From: Lutraria lutraria
Taxonomy: Eukaryota > Mollusca > Bivalvia > Venerida > Mactridae
NCBI GenBank assembly: GCA_964023205.1
Contig: OZ026842.1
Coordinates: forward strand, 11,315,407-11,379,406
DNA: 64,000 nt
Direction of reading: 5' to 3'
Shown here: positions 12,630-22,902 of the stretch, in pieces
How positions within the stretch are numbered: the stretch's first letter is position 1
Layout: the number at the start of each line of letters is the position of its first letter
Made by a program: the position numbers and the translations under genes
The notes under the pieces: model-generated
What the model was told of the DNA's origin: nothing
What the model saw: the letters and a program-made list of their open reading frames with translations, nothing else
Database searches by the model: none

Positions 12630-15156
12630 TTACATTTTACTACCATGCTCATCATCACTATCTTCATCATCTTCCTCCTCACATTCATCACACTCACAGT
12701 GAATAACATCTGAAGGCCAACGTTCCTCAAATGTGAAATCAAAATTATGTTCCACTGGTTCCTCTTCTCCCATTTCACTACCATATTCACAAAATGAACT
12801 TTCACTTTCTTCATCATCGTCTTTATCACGATCATTGATATCCACATTATTCCAATCATCGTCATCTTCTTCTTCACTTTCTTCATCAAAATCATCATTG
12901 TCTTCGTTATGACCTTCAGCAACCTTGCCTTCATTATCATCATAGTTGGAATGACTCATCCTGATAGTGGAAACACTGTTCCCATTGATCATTGTGCTAT
13001 TTAGATATCCGTAGGTGGCACATGGTCCTGTAGCTTTTACAATGCCATTGGTAGATGATCTTAATACACTTGGTACAATACATGGATGCCTCGTATGAAA
13101 GAAGGTAGTTCTCCTAAGAGTACTTCTTGAAAAATTTGCTGCCCATAATCGGAGTTCCTGAAAATCTACTGGGTTATGTAATTGTGAAAGTAATTTATTC
13201 GCAGTATGTTGTCCTGTTCCAAGGTCACGTGATTTCCCCTTGTTCAACAGCCCTCTAGAACTGTTCTTTTCATTAGATCCAGGTGTGATAGTAGCGTGTG
13301 ATGTTGGCCTCTTGGCATTTACGTTCTGGATAAATGTCTTCAGTTCTTTATTTTCTTCTAGATCGTTCACTTGTAGCCTCATCTGATTCTTACACCCACT
13401 TATTGGACACCTGTTGGTTTTACGAAGCTGTACTTATTGTATGCATGTACGAAACAATGACAATTGCATTACTGGGATAAAATGTTAACATTCGAGTTAA
13501 AATGTCGAATAACTGTCTGCATCGATTGCCGACACCCTTGCTATATTTTCACAACTTGCATGGATATAAAATATCATTTTGGGTTTATTGAAACATATAG
13601 ACCTCTTCGGTTTTTAACTACACAAAGATTTACAAAAGCTTATGAAGTATCATCATAAATGATAAAAGAGTTTGGTATGCAGTTACTATGTAGTCAATGG
13701 ATTTTGATACGATTACCTTGGATTGCATCCAGTTAGAATATAATGAATGATCTCGAACTGTTCATAATTATGTCCACATATCTTGTTTCTCACAGGATTA
13801 ACCATTGTTCGTTTTGTGTAAGGACATTTTGTGCCAATGTCCACCTCTGTGTGTATCTGCTCATTATCTTGAACTGCGAATAAAATGCAACACTAAAACA
13901 TCCCAAACGTTGTGGTAAAAAGTTAATTGGTATAAAGTAACAAAATTGTTCTTGCAAAATGCCATGACAGAAAATGACAATAAACATTGGGTATTCAATG
14001 ATAGACAATGGTGTATTAAACTGACACAAACGCAATGGATGCGGTCAAAGACCTATACTACACTACTGTGGACTAAATGGTCATAGTTTATTTGTCTGGT
14101 TCAAGAAATAAATGGTAAGAACCGTGAGTCGTCGCAGCTAGAACACCACGATGCTCTTAAAATGTGTATGCAACTGTCAGCCATTGCTTGCCTTCTGTTT
14201 CAATTTGAAAACGACTATTCGTTTTATTCTCAATTTGTGTAGGAGTGGGCAATGCGACATATATTACAAATCAGTTTCGCTGTTTGGGAGACCTCTGTAT
14301 TTTTCGTTGTAGGGGATGTGTGTGATTCTGACGGTTACCTTATCATACCTTATATTTTTTGTTCAGTTACTGTCAGAAAACACCCCGACTTACCTACCCT
14401 ATTTTTTATGAGCATAGAACAAGAAACAAACAATTAACAATACTTTACCCTTATCCATAGTTTTCGAGTTAGATTCCACAATTCCAACACCCGTGATTCG
14501 AACTTCTGTAAATAACATTACATAATTTCACACCATTTTCAGTATATGTGAATACAAAAAAAAAACGGTTTTAGGCCGACTGATCTTAAAAATAATTGGA
14601 TTTCAAAGTTTTGAATTATTGCACTGTTATGATGTAGGGATTACGCATGTTTTCGACTATTATTTCAGTTAGATACCAGCATGTAGTTTACCAGTTTTCA
14701 TGGATTCTGTACCAGTTCTGAAAACTTGTTCTTCGCAGGTAAACTCAAATTGCTCATGTTAATCAGCAGTGGATGACAAATGGCCCTAGTTGCAATGTAT
14801 TTTACCAAATAATCACAAATAATAAAATTCTCGAACTGTCAAACTATGGTTTTTGAGTGACTATCAGATTTGCATTTTAACACTGTTAATCAATTTTGGT
14901 AAAACAACAGTAACAAACAGACATAACGGACACCATTGTTTTGGAAAGTATGAAGTGAGCGGCAACATTGACTAAACAACAAGTTAGCTAGAGTTAAAGA
15001 TTGATTGCGCTTTTAAATTTGAATGCATTCAACTCAATGAATGTGACGATATTTAGAAATATGGAAAATCACCGTCAGATGTGGTGTTCTTGTGTGCATG
15101 TAAGTCATGTTCCAATGATCGTCCATCGGGGGCCTCTACACGAGTAATTGTTACTT
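12630..15156 (-). CDS. NSMCE2: E3 SUMO-protein ligase NSE2/MMS21 (SP-RING core and C-terminal exons)
   Basis: Four minus-strand exons join in frame: 15073-15156, 14449-14505, 13717-13873 and 12630-13410 (stop TAA). Intron phases are 1, 1 and 2. The third exon reads CPYTKRTMVNPVRNKICGH and crosses the next intron into CPISGCKNQMRLQVNDLEEN. This is the SP-RING of NSE2, with the ICGH and CPISGC zinc ligands intact. NSE2 docks on SMC5 and SUMOylates targets during DNA repair in the nucleus. Vertebrate NSE2 ends about 30 residues after the last SP-RING cysteine. Here the same exon stays open for more than 220 further codons: a Ser/Thr/Asn-rich middle, then a strongly acidic tail (DEESEEEDDDDW and similar). 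The donor of the 15073 exon (GTGATT) is weak. Upstream exons are listed separately. The SP-RING identity is secure; the extension is read directly but its translation is unproven. Confidence 0.88.
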
Positions 15157-15583
15157 CTGAAAATAAAACAAATAATTTTTAATAAGCTCAAGAAAATGAA
15201 CATTCACTGTCCCATAGTTCTAAGCAAAACAGCTTCAGCTTTTGCAATGCTGTTAAAACCAGGTTGACGATTGCTTGTGAGTGTCTGTTAGCTGTTTACA
15301 ATGACTGCTCCTTATTTTCTTCTTAATTATTGATATATAAGACTTTTGGGAGTCTTTGCTAAAAGACGTACCATATTTGACCTCTTAACAGTGATTATAC
15401 ATGTATCTTTGTTTACAAATTTCACTGTATTTATTCCTTGTAGCTAACGTCAGACTTTATTAGACTCAGTCTGATACTTGTTAAAACCGAAAGTGTATGT
15501 TCCCTCAATATGGTGATGCGTTGTTAGCAAGCAGTAAAATGGTAAGCTCGGGAAATGATAATGTTTCAAAATTGTTGAAAGGG

Positions 15584-15749
15584 CAGTCTTCACGCTAACC
15601 CACTAGCCCATAGCCCGGGGCTAGTAAATTTCCTATCGGGCTAGTGAATTTTCTTAAAATTGTGTATTAGGGCTAGTGGTAAATTGTTTATTTTCAACAG
15701 TCCACATATAATTCGGGCTAGTGCTTTTAAAAAATTAGTTCGAACACTG
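15584..15749. mobile_element. CAGTNTTC-end MITE (inverted twin at 62.8 kb)
   Basis: Ends CAGTCTTCACGCTAA and TTAGTTCGAACACTG are imperfect inverted repeats. Inside, 'gggctagt' is repeated in both directions. A second copy in reverse orientation occupies 62835-62992. It lies in an NSMCE2 intron. Confidence 0.7.
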
Positions 15750-15914
15750 AAAGGGCTTGAGAAACAAGAGAATGTCACAGAAGCAAACAATGAAATCGAT
15801 GAAGTCAACTCTTTCACAACGTGTGGACTTATCAAGCTCGATGTCGGTGGTTACACTCACAAAATTACTGAAATGTTTGCTTAAGTATAATAGAATTAGA
15901 ATAATCCAACATAC

Positions 15915-18900
15915 CGTCATCAAATTCCGTGGTGTGATTAGTTGATGCATTATTTGGAAATTGTAATCTGGGTGTGACTGTTCCACCAAATATGAGAGGT
16001 TGGAACAAAGGAAATCTGTAGAAAAGTAGTATAAAATATGATTATGTGAACGTATAGTCCATTGCAACTTAACCAACTACTATTAGTGTTCATTATACAG
16101 TTACGAACCATTTTCCCAATAAGGAACTATGGGCTGTAATCGGAACCATGGGCTTAATTAGAAAACATGGGATGAATTTGGATCCATGGACTACTAGTAA
16201 ATCAGAAACCATGGGCTAAGTTCGGAACCATGTACTAAATTAGGAACCATGGGCTAAGTTCAGAACCATGGACTAAATTAGAAATCGTGGACTAAATTAG
16301 GAACCATGGTATAAGTTAGGAACCATGAACTAAATCAGGAACCATGGTCTAAGTTCGGAACAATTGTATTAATTAGGAAACATGGGCTAAATTAGGAAAC
16401 ATGGACTCAATTAGGAAACATGGGCTAAATTAGGAAACATGGACTCAATTAGGAAAACATGGACTAAACTAGAAATCATATACAAATTTTGTATCATTCA
16501 ATGTAACTTCTGAATACCAAACACCAATCGGACTAGTAGACTGAAAGATCGGGTTTCGGAAGATGTCTGTATATAAACAAGTAAAATTATGTTTATGTTT
16601 AATACTTCAGTTGAACATCAGTTGCTATCAAATGTCTTTTCCGTCTAGATTAAATAACGCTTCCTGTTCTAGACTTTTAACTTATGACCATCTTTACATT
16701 ATTAAACCACTAAAGAATTACCAACTTAGTATGTCAAGCTTAAATTGTGTACGTCGTGCAGCAGTTTTTCTTTTCTAAGGATTGTTTTTTTGCATACTGC
16801 CAAATTTATTTTGTATTTGAATTGCACCATATTTCTTTTGTCTGCTTAATATGATATTAGAATCACTTTGTAATAAATTTACAACTTTATTACCATCGTG
16901 TCCATTAAGACACGTACGCTGTATCACTTACGGTTGTACGAATCTCCGTCTGTATTGGCGTCTAAATCTAGATCTCCTCCTTCCAGGCATTGTCTTTGAT
17001 TCTCCAAAAACCTATTAATCATAATTTTACATACATATATCAATACGGTCAAACCTTTGTACGAAGGCCATACAAGACAAAATGTGGTCTTTATTGACTG
17101 ATGGTCTTTATTTAGAGGTCATTTTCTCTATATAAGTAACGACGGTTTAAAAAGAATGGCCCTTTTTTACAAGATGGCCAATATTCGGAGATGGTCGCTA
17201 ATACAGGTTTGAGTGTACTAATAAAATCATAATTATTTAGAACATAAATAACAGTAAAATTATGTTGTAAAATTATGGCATGCTTAGACCATTGCTCCTT
17301 AAAATATTAGTTTACACTTGAGTAACACCCAGCTCAGTGCTGGTCCCTCCCCGTTACCAATCCGTCATAAAGTCATAACTTTTTGTACTTAGACCGATGT
17401 TTTGTAGACTAACAAAAAAATACTTATTCTGTAATCTTTTGATATTAACCAAATTTTAGAAAATCAAAACATTAATTTGGAACCTATTCAATGTCTGTTC
17501 TTTTTAACATAATTGAATTAACAAAATTTAGATAGATGTATATTTTTATTCAATTCCAAAAGGCTTTAAAGCCCACAAGGACATACATAGCACAATGCAA
17601 ACAGTGTACGTGACACAATACAATCATGCATATACATGATATATAAGTAATGCATGATATTATATCAAATAAATTATTACATTTGACAATATTATGGAGA
17701 AGATCAGAGTATAACGTACGTAGACTGATCATAATTATTCTTCTTTAAGTATAGAACATTAATGTATAAATAACAAAATACTGATTACATATAATCATAG
17801 GGGGGCTAATGGTTATTTAGGTCTATGTATACATACGTATGTATGATAAATGTGGTTTTGGTCCGGGTTGCCATTTTAAGTCTTAATAACTGCAACGTGC
17901 TAGCCCCCCTATGCATATAATAAACTTAATTTTGTGTGGTGTTAAATTATTACTACGATTTATTGACAAATGTGAGCAATACAAAGAAAAGACTAAAAAA
18001 ATAATACATGGATCTGACAAACCATAAACCAACGTACTATTCAATCTTTATTTTATTTATCTGCATATATTTATCTCAAGTATAAACATATAAATATCAC
18101 TTACCTGACAAATCACTGCATATGCTATCCAATGTTATTAGAAACGTATTCATATAAGTCCTGAAATAGATGCTAAATAGGCCTTTTTCAATGTGTTTAT
18201 CAAAAACCTACTAATAGGTGAAATTGCCTCTTATCTACATTGATAAACATAACTAAATACGACGAAGAATAGTGGGCCTTCTTCAGTTTATTATAAGTAT
18301 TTGGTTTCCTATTTTCCGAAACTAAGGGTTATTAATAGCAATGTACAGCACATTTTTCTGAAAACCAGAATATGATCTATTTTTAACGTTTACTTCTTTA
18401 CCCAGACAAAACCATGTATAGCTATTGATCTTCTGTCTGGCTATGCAGACGATTTTTAAAACTTTTTCTCGTGCACTGCTACTCTGCAATTAAATGTACA
18501 TGTAGTTGTAATTTGGAGTTATACCTACCTGCCAATGACATGCTACGGTAGCATGCTTTCCTTCTCGTATATAACATTATTATATAATCGTCAATCTAAG
18601 GGAGACAATCACGTTGTTCTTTAATTATGATTATGTTTAAGTTATCTCCCGTGTTTTCGACAGTACCGTATTCCACTGATAGATGGGACTAGTAGCCAGG
18701 TAGAAATTTCTATTAGTTATAAATATGTAAAGACTGTTTACAAATAAACTTATTGGATTTCAACAACATTTGTATTACTTACTGTCAGATTATACTACTT
18801 TCTGTGTATAAATCTACCACATAGTTTTTTTTTTTTTTACATTGCATAATGTGAGGAGTATAAAATTAGTCCTTGATGTAACCTTCCAATTTTCCAGTAT

Positions 18901-18980
18901 TCTGTCTCAGTACTAACCTTGCTCTCCACAAGTAACAGCTAGGTTCTTGAGATAAATTATCACAACTGGATAACGAAAGG
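15915..18980 (-). CDS. candidate upstream exons of NSMCE2 (uncertain)
   Basis: Minus-strand stretches with good splice signals: 15915-16015 (acceptor ttttctacag, donor GTATGT), 16932-17011 (donor GTAAGTG), 18105-18160 (acceptor ctatttcag, donor GTAAGTG) and one ending at 18918 (donor GTTAGT). The last two join by phase to read ...SQEPSCYLWRARTYMN and TFLITLDSICSDLSG. The 80-base exon is open in two frames. One gives FLENQRQCLEGGDLDLDAN, which can splice straight to the exon at 15156. The other is Arg-rich and runs through the 101-base exon into 15156. I cannot find the rest of the SMC5-binding coiled coil expected for NSE2, so at least one exon is missing or misjudged. No start codon is assigned. 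Confidence 0.35.
16105..16480. repeat. 20-21-bp minisatellite
   Basis: About 18 imperfect tandem copies of a unit like GGAACCATGGGCTAAATTA. Many units contain the palindrome CCATGG. The last units alternate 'gggctaaattaggaaac' and 'ggactcaattaggaaac', a higher-order dimer. It lies about 90 bases upstream, in transcript direction, of the candidate exon at 16015. Confidence 0.9.
17046..17217. mobile_element. AGGTTTGACTGT-family MITE, copy 2
   Basis: Ends GGTCAAACCTTTGTA and TACAGGTTTGAGTGTA. The internal phrases 'ggtctttatt' and 'agaggtcattttctc' match the other copies. Confidence 0.75.
17796..17913. mobile_element. 118-bp hAT-like MITE
   Basis: Perfect 13-bp inverted ends CATAGGGGGGCTA / TAGCCCCCCTATG, flanked by a perfect 8-bp duplication CATATAAT (17788-17795 and 17914-17921). 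An 8-bp duplication with short TIRs fits the hAT superfamily. Only one copy is seen in this window. Confidence 0.85.
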
Positions 18981-19089
18981 GTCTTAGGTGTAATGTTTTC
19001 AACCGAATTATCACAGGGAACATGAGCTATAGCCACACACACACACTTTTAATGTCTGAATTCACTGAGAAAACCCGAGATTCACTGAC

Positions 19090-19150
19090 CTAATTTACCC
19101 TCTCGCCATTGGACCAACTGGGCGGGCCAAGATTGTCTTGGACTTAGTGT
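19090..19150 (-). promoter_or_regulatory. possible NSMCE2 promoter (GC box + CCAAT)
   Basis: On the minus strand the text GGCCCGCCCAGTTGGTCCAA combines a GC-box-like CCCGCCC with CCAAT on the coding side of the putative 5' exons. This is a local C+G peak in an AT-rich region. Placement is inference; transcript data are absent. Confidence 0.25.
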
Positions 19151-19159
19151 CTTGTCAAT

Positions 19160-22100
19160 ACAACATGGTTGTATTCTGTTCTATCCTAACAGAAAGTTAC
19201 AACTAGAAAGCCAAAGTAAGAAATTAAAAGAAAAGAGACTACCATCATAATCAAGTACATTTATAATTATAACAAATAAGACTTATTTTAAAACAGATTT
19301 TATTCTATATATACAATTTATACATTGTGTAATATCAACATTATCATGTTCCCATGCAATACATAGAGGTTAGAAGACTAAAACATTTAGATAAAAGTGA
19401 CAAAAATCATCATATGAGAACAATTATAACTTCTAACACATCTAATACTTATAAGTATAACCTTGTAGACATTCAGAAAAATGATAATATGAACATAGCT
19501 TGTATTTTGTGCCCATTAATCTAGTTAATAACTAACTTACTAGTTAACAAGCAGACATCGCAGAAGGCAAAAAAGATCTGTCAGACATTTGATTTGACCA
19601 GCTTGAAAATTCTGTCGGCCCGATAGGAAATCTCGAAAGTAGTAAACAAGAATAAATGCATGTACATCAGGTAAATAAGTCGCTGGATAGCTGGACCAAT
19701 GAGATAAGATTCTTTATCGGACCGTCACAAAATCTTGCGGACAAGTCCTTTGGTCTGGCACCTTTCGCGAGGTATGAACAAGACATAAGCATACAGAAGT
19801 TTTTGTGCAACTTATTTATAATAAAGCGAGCAATCTGGCTATACAGGAAAAAATTTGTACATTCGTGATTTTTATGCAATACAACACAGTTAAAGCATGA
19901 TCAGATATTGTGAATAATGGGACAAAACAAAGTATTTCCTCTCTGAGCGCACCCATAATTATTTCAATGTAATTGATACAATCAATTCTAACATTCACTA
20001 AATCAAAAAATGTTTAATCAACAGTACTTGTTTACTGTATTTAATTAGTCTCAAACTGAACGTTCTCATGTGTTGTTCAATTAATTTTAAAGAACAATAC
20101 CCAATACTGTTAACAATCATTTTCCTAATTTCCAAATATCGATGAAAAATATTGAAACTAGAAATGCGTCCAGGTCTCGAGGACATGAATATCCCCACTG
20201 AGAGATAAGTAAAAAAGGGGCCATATCTCCTGCGAAAATGATTGGATTTTAGCAGAGAATTTTCTTGACCTGTAGTTAATAATGATACACCTTCATGTAA
20301 ATTATAAAACCAATTCATGTAATATTTCTTGTGTGATCACTTAAAAAACAAAATTTGAACGGACAGCCAGGGGAAACACTTTATGCCCTTCGGCGCTTTC
20401 GAATGGCGGGGGCATAAAAAGGTCAATAAATAAAACAAATAACAACTCCATGATAATACTGGAATATAAGAAACAAAAGATAGCGCTACTGTACAGGACC
20501 TATATATACAAATTTGCACAATATGTCGGCTATACTAGTATACAATATAAACTCATTCTTAACAGTATCTCAAATATTTAAAGCTCCATGAACAAAAATG
20601 AACAAATCAAACTGTGGACAACACTTGTAAGTCACAGAATGCACAACCAACCAAGACTTGTTGCCATGGTAAAAATACTTGTCTTCAAGCTCAGATTTCA
20701 TTTTTTGCCTTTTAATATTTTCAAGTTTATTGCAATAGAATAATGACAGTACGTATAATATATTAATAATGAATAGAATTGAATAAGTAGTATGCATGAA
20801 ATGATAATTAATTGATCAAAAGTGAGATAAGAGAAGTTACAAAATCATGGAAATAGAACTTGCAAACTGTTCATATTTATCATAGGGGTGTGTTTTACCC
20901 TCCTTCTAGAATTTCTTCTTATAAGACTCTGTAATTATATTTCAAACAAGTGATAAGATCGTGTCTAGACCCAAGGGATTCATGACATGAATATCGTCCA
21001 TTAACACCTTTTTTAAAATCATACGCATAGAGTAAGATAATTTTCTTTAAATGTGTACATTGCATATGAACGATATTTATGTACTGGACGGCTTTGATCT
21101 AGACCTATTCAAAATTATGTATTTGCCAGATGGATAGGGTTCATTCCTTCCCCCAAATGTTTGTTCAATCACATCCCTATTATCATTCAAAATAATAAAA
21201 TCAAAAACATAAGCAACAAAATTATGAAAATATAACACAGCAAACATAGCATGCATTTATTGAGCAATAACAATAAGAAATCACAATATTAACACACAAC
21301 AAAAATAGCATAAACAAATATGACTTGAGTATCTGTACTTTAAACATAATGGGTGCATGATAAGTTAATGGCATGATAAAAATTAATGGTTAAAATCTTT
21401 GTTTGTTTATATATCCAGTTTTACGCTCCTTTTCAACAGTCAAGAGTCATATGAGGCAAACAGTTTGCCTAACCATCGCTCCTGGGAAGAACCAGTACTA
21501 GACTCCCATCCTCCGTAAGCAACTGCCTACTTTCTAACATAAAGAGACATGGTCGGTAGCAGGGCTCGAACCCATGACCCTCTATCAGTGAGAGGTTACA
21601 GTGATTTGAAGCTGGCGACCACGGAGGCAGGTCTGGCTAAAATCTCATTTAGGGACCACCTCAATATTACAACCCCTTATCAAAACAACCAGTTAGATCT
21701 CAGTTCTTACAGGTTCTCAACATTGCTTCTATATTTCTATTTGATGAGACCACCTTGATATCAAGGACACCTCATTTTACTAACCGCATATTTTTGGACC
21801 ATGTTTCAATAATGGACTATAACTCAACTTGATCATGAGTCTACCTCTATATATGGATTGATTTTATTTATTTCGTTTATAAGGTGGTAGCGATCACAAG
21901 ATTTCACTACAATGTAACATATTATTTGTTTAATCCATTTATATCGAAATCGAGCATTTACCTACCCCCCCCCCCCCTCCCCGCCCCGAAAAAAGACATT
22001 ACCTAAAGTTTATTGACAAACATTCATAATTTTTATTGATTATAATAAATATATCAAAATGTAAATATAGTAAACTACTGTGACAGAGGAGATAAGGCAG

Positions 22101-22590
22101 GAGGAATACTGTTACCGGTAAGTGTGTAAGATGTAATTAGATAGATGGACACACAGACAACTGGTGTAACATAAGCTTCTTAATGGAGCAAAAATCAAAT
22201 ACTGTAAAATAATATAAGCAGTAATTGAAAGCAATCTGGTTGTTAACAATACATTTTCAACACCTATGATCATAGCAGATGAAAAGTAATATCAAGTGAT
22301 ATCTTAAGCGTAAAAAAATTGTTTGTTTCCGGTTACCAAAGATACTCTAATATCCCCCTGCGACCTTAGACTTTAAAAAATGCTCGTTCACAATTAAGTG
22401 ATCCAAACTGTTAGGTAGGAAGTTTTCTTCTGTTAAAAATATGATTACGTCCCAATGATTTGACCCATTCATAAACAACACTTTGATCAAATTTGGTTAG
22501 TTCACTTTACAAATGTATCAATATCGCTAATAAAATCAACACATACAAAACAAGAATAAAAAGGGCATTCTTAAACAAGGTGTGTTTTTG
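19160..22590. other. spacer between NSMCE2 and LIPT2
   Basis: No recognisable gene. It contains a SINE copy (21400-21640) and a 20-base C-rich run near 21965-21985. Open frames of about 60-106 codons at 19.6-20.8 kb overlap one another on both strands and show no known motif; I treat them as chance. Confidence 0.4.
21400..21640 (-). mobile_element. tRNA-derived SINE, copy 2
   Basis: The same body as 526-800, including 'gaagaaccagtactagactc', 'aagcaactgcctactttcta' and 'tctatcagtgagaggtta'. The A-box end is partly lost at the right. The GTTT-type left edge is the reverse of the 3' tail. Confidence 0.7.
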
Positions 22591-22591
22591 A

Positions 22592-22806
22592 ACCACAATG
22601 CCCCCTCAGGGTGACCTTGACCTTTGACCTACTAACCTTAAAATACACATGACCAGTAGAGGTTGTCATGAGGAACTATCATATGAAGTTTGATGACTGT
22701 AGGTGGAAGAGTTTTGATTATACAGGCAAGGTCAAAGTTTGGTACAAACACAGACAGACAAGTCAAAAACAATATATCCCCGATCTATGGATACAGGGGC
22801 ATAACA
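22592..22806 (+). repeat. dispersed ~210-bp repeat, copy 1
   Basis: Shares with 30318-30526 the run 'accttgacctttgac', 'ggttgtcatgaggaac', 'tgaagtttgatga', and the end 'cccgatctat...caggggcata'. A partial reverse copy is at about 55243-55330 (ECT2 intron 16). No TIRs are evident. Confidence 0.7.
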
Positions 22807-22902
22807 ATATTGGTTCACAATAACGTGACACAAATATGTCCATCACGTAACTACAAACCAAACATTTTTTAAGGACGTCCCAACTGATTGAATTTATCAC
22901 AT

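Noticed and set aside
12506..12943. Met/Lys-rich 145-codon frame on the minus strand
   Set aside because: It is the alternative-frame shadow of the GAT/GAA-rich acidic tail of NSMCE2.
13790..14035. 81-codon minus-strand frame over the SP-RING exon
   Set aside because: Out of frame with the SP-RING cysteines and reads through the intron; shadow of NSMCE2.
18405..18490. Possible minus-strand exon reading SSSAREKVLKIVCIARQKIN
   Set aside because: It has good splice sites, but its outgoing phase (1) does not match the only open phase of the next candidate exon at 18160, so it was not placed in NSMCE2.
19998..20318. 106-codon minus-strand frame
   Set aside because: No motif, no splice context, and overlapping frames of similar length occur nearby on both strands; treated as chance.
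21960..21990. Poly-C run as a regulatory element
   Set aside because: Simple low-complexity tract; no associated motif or gene.
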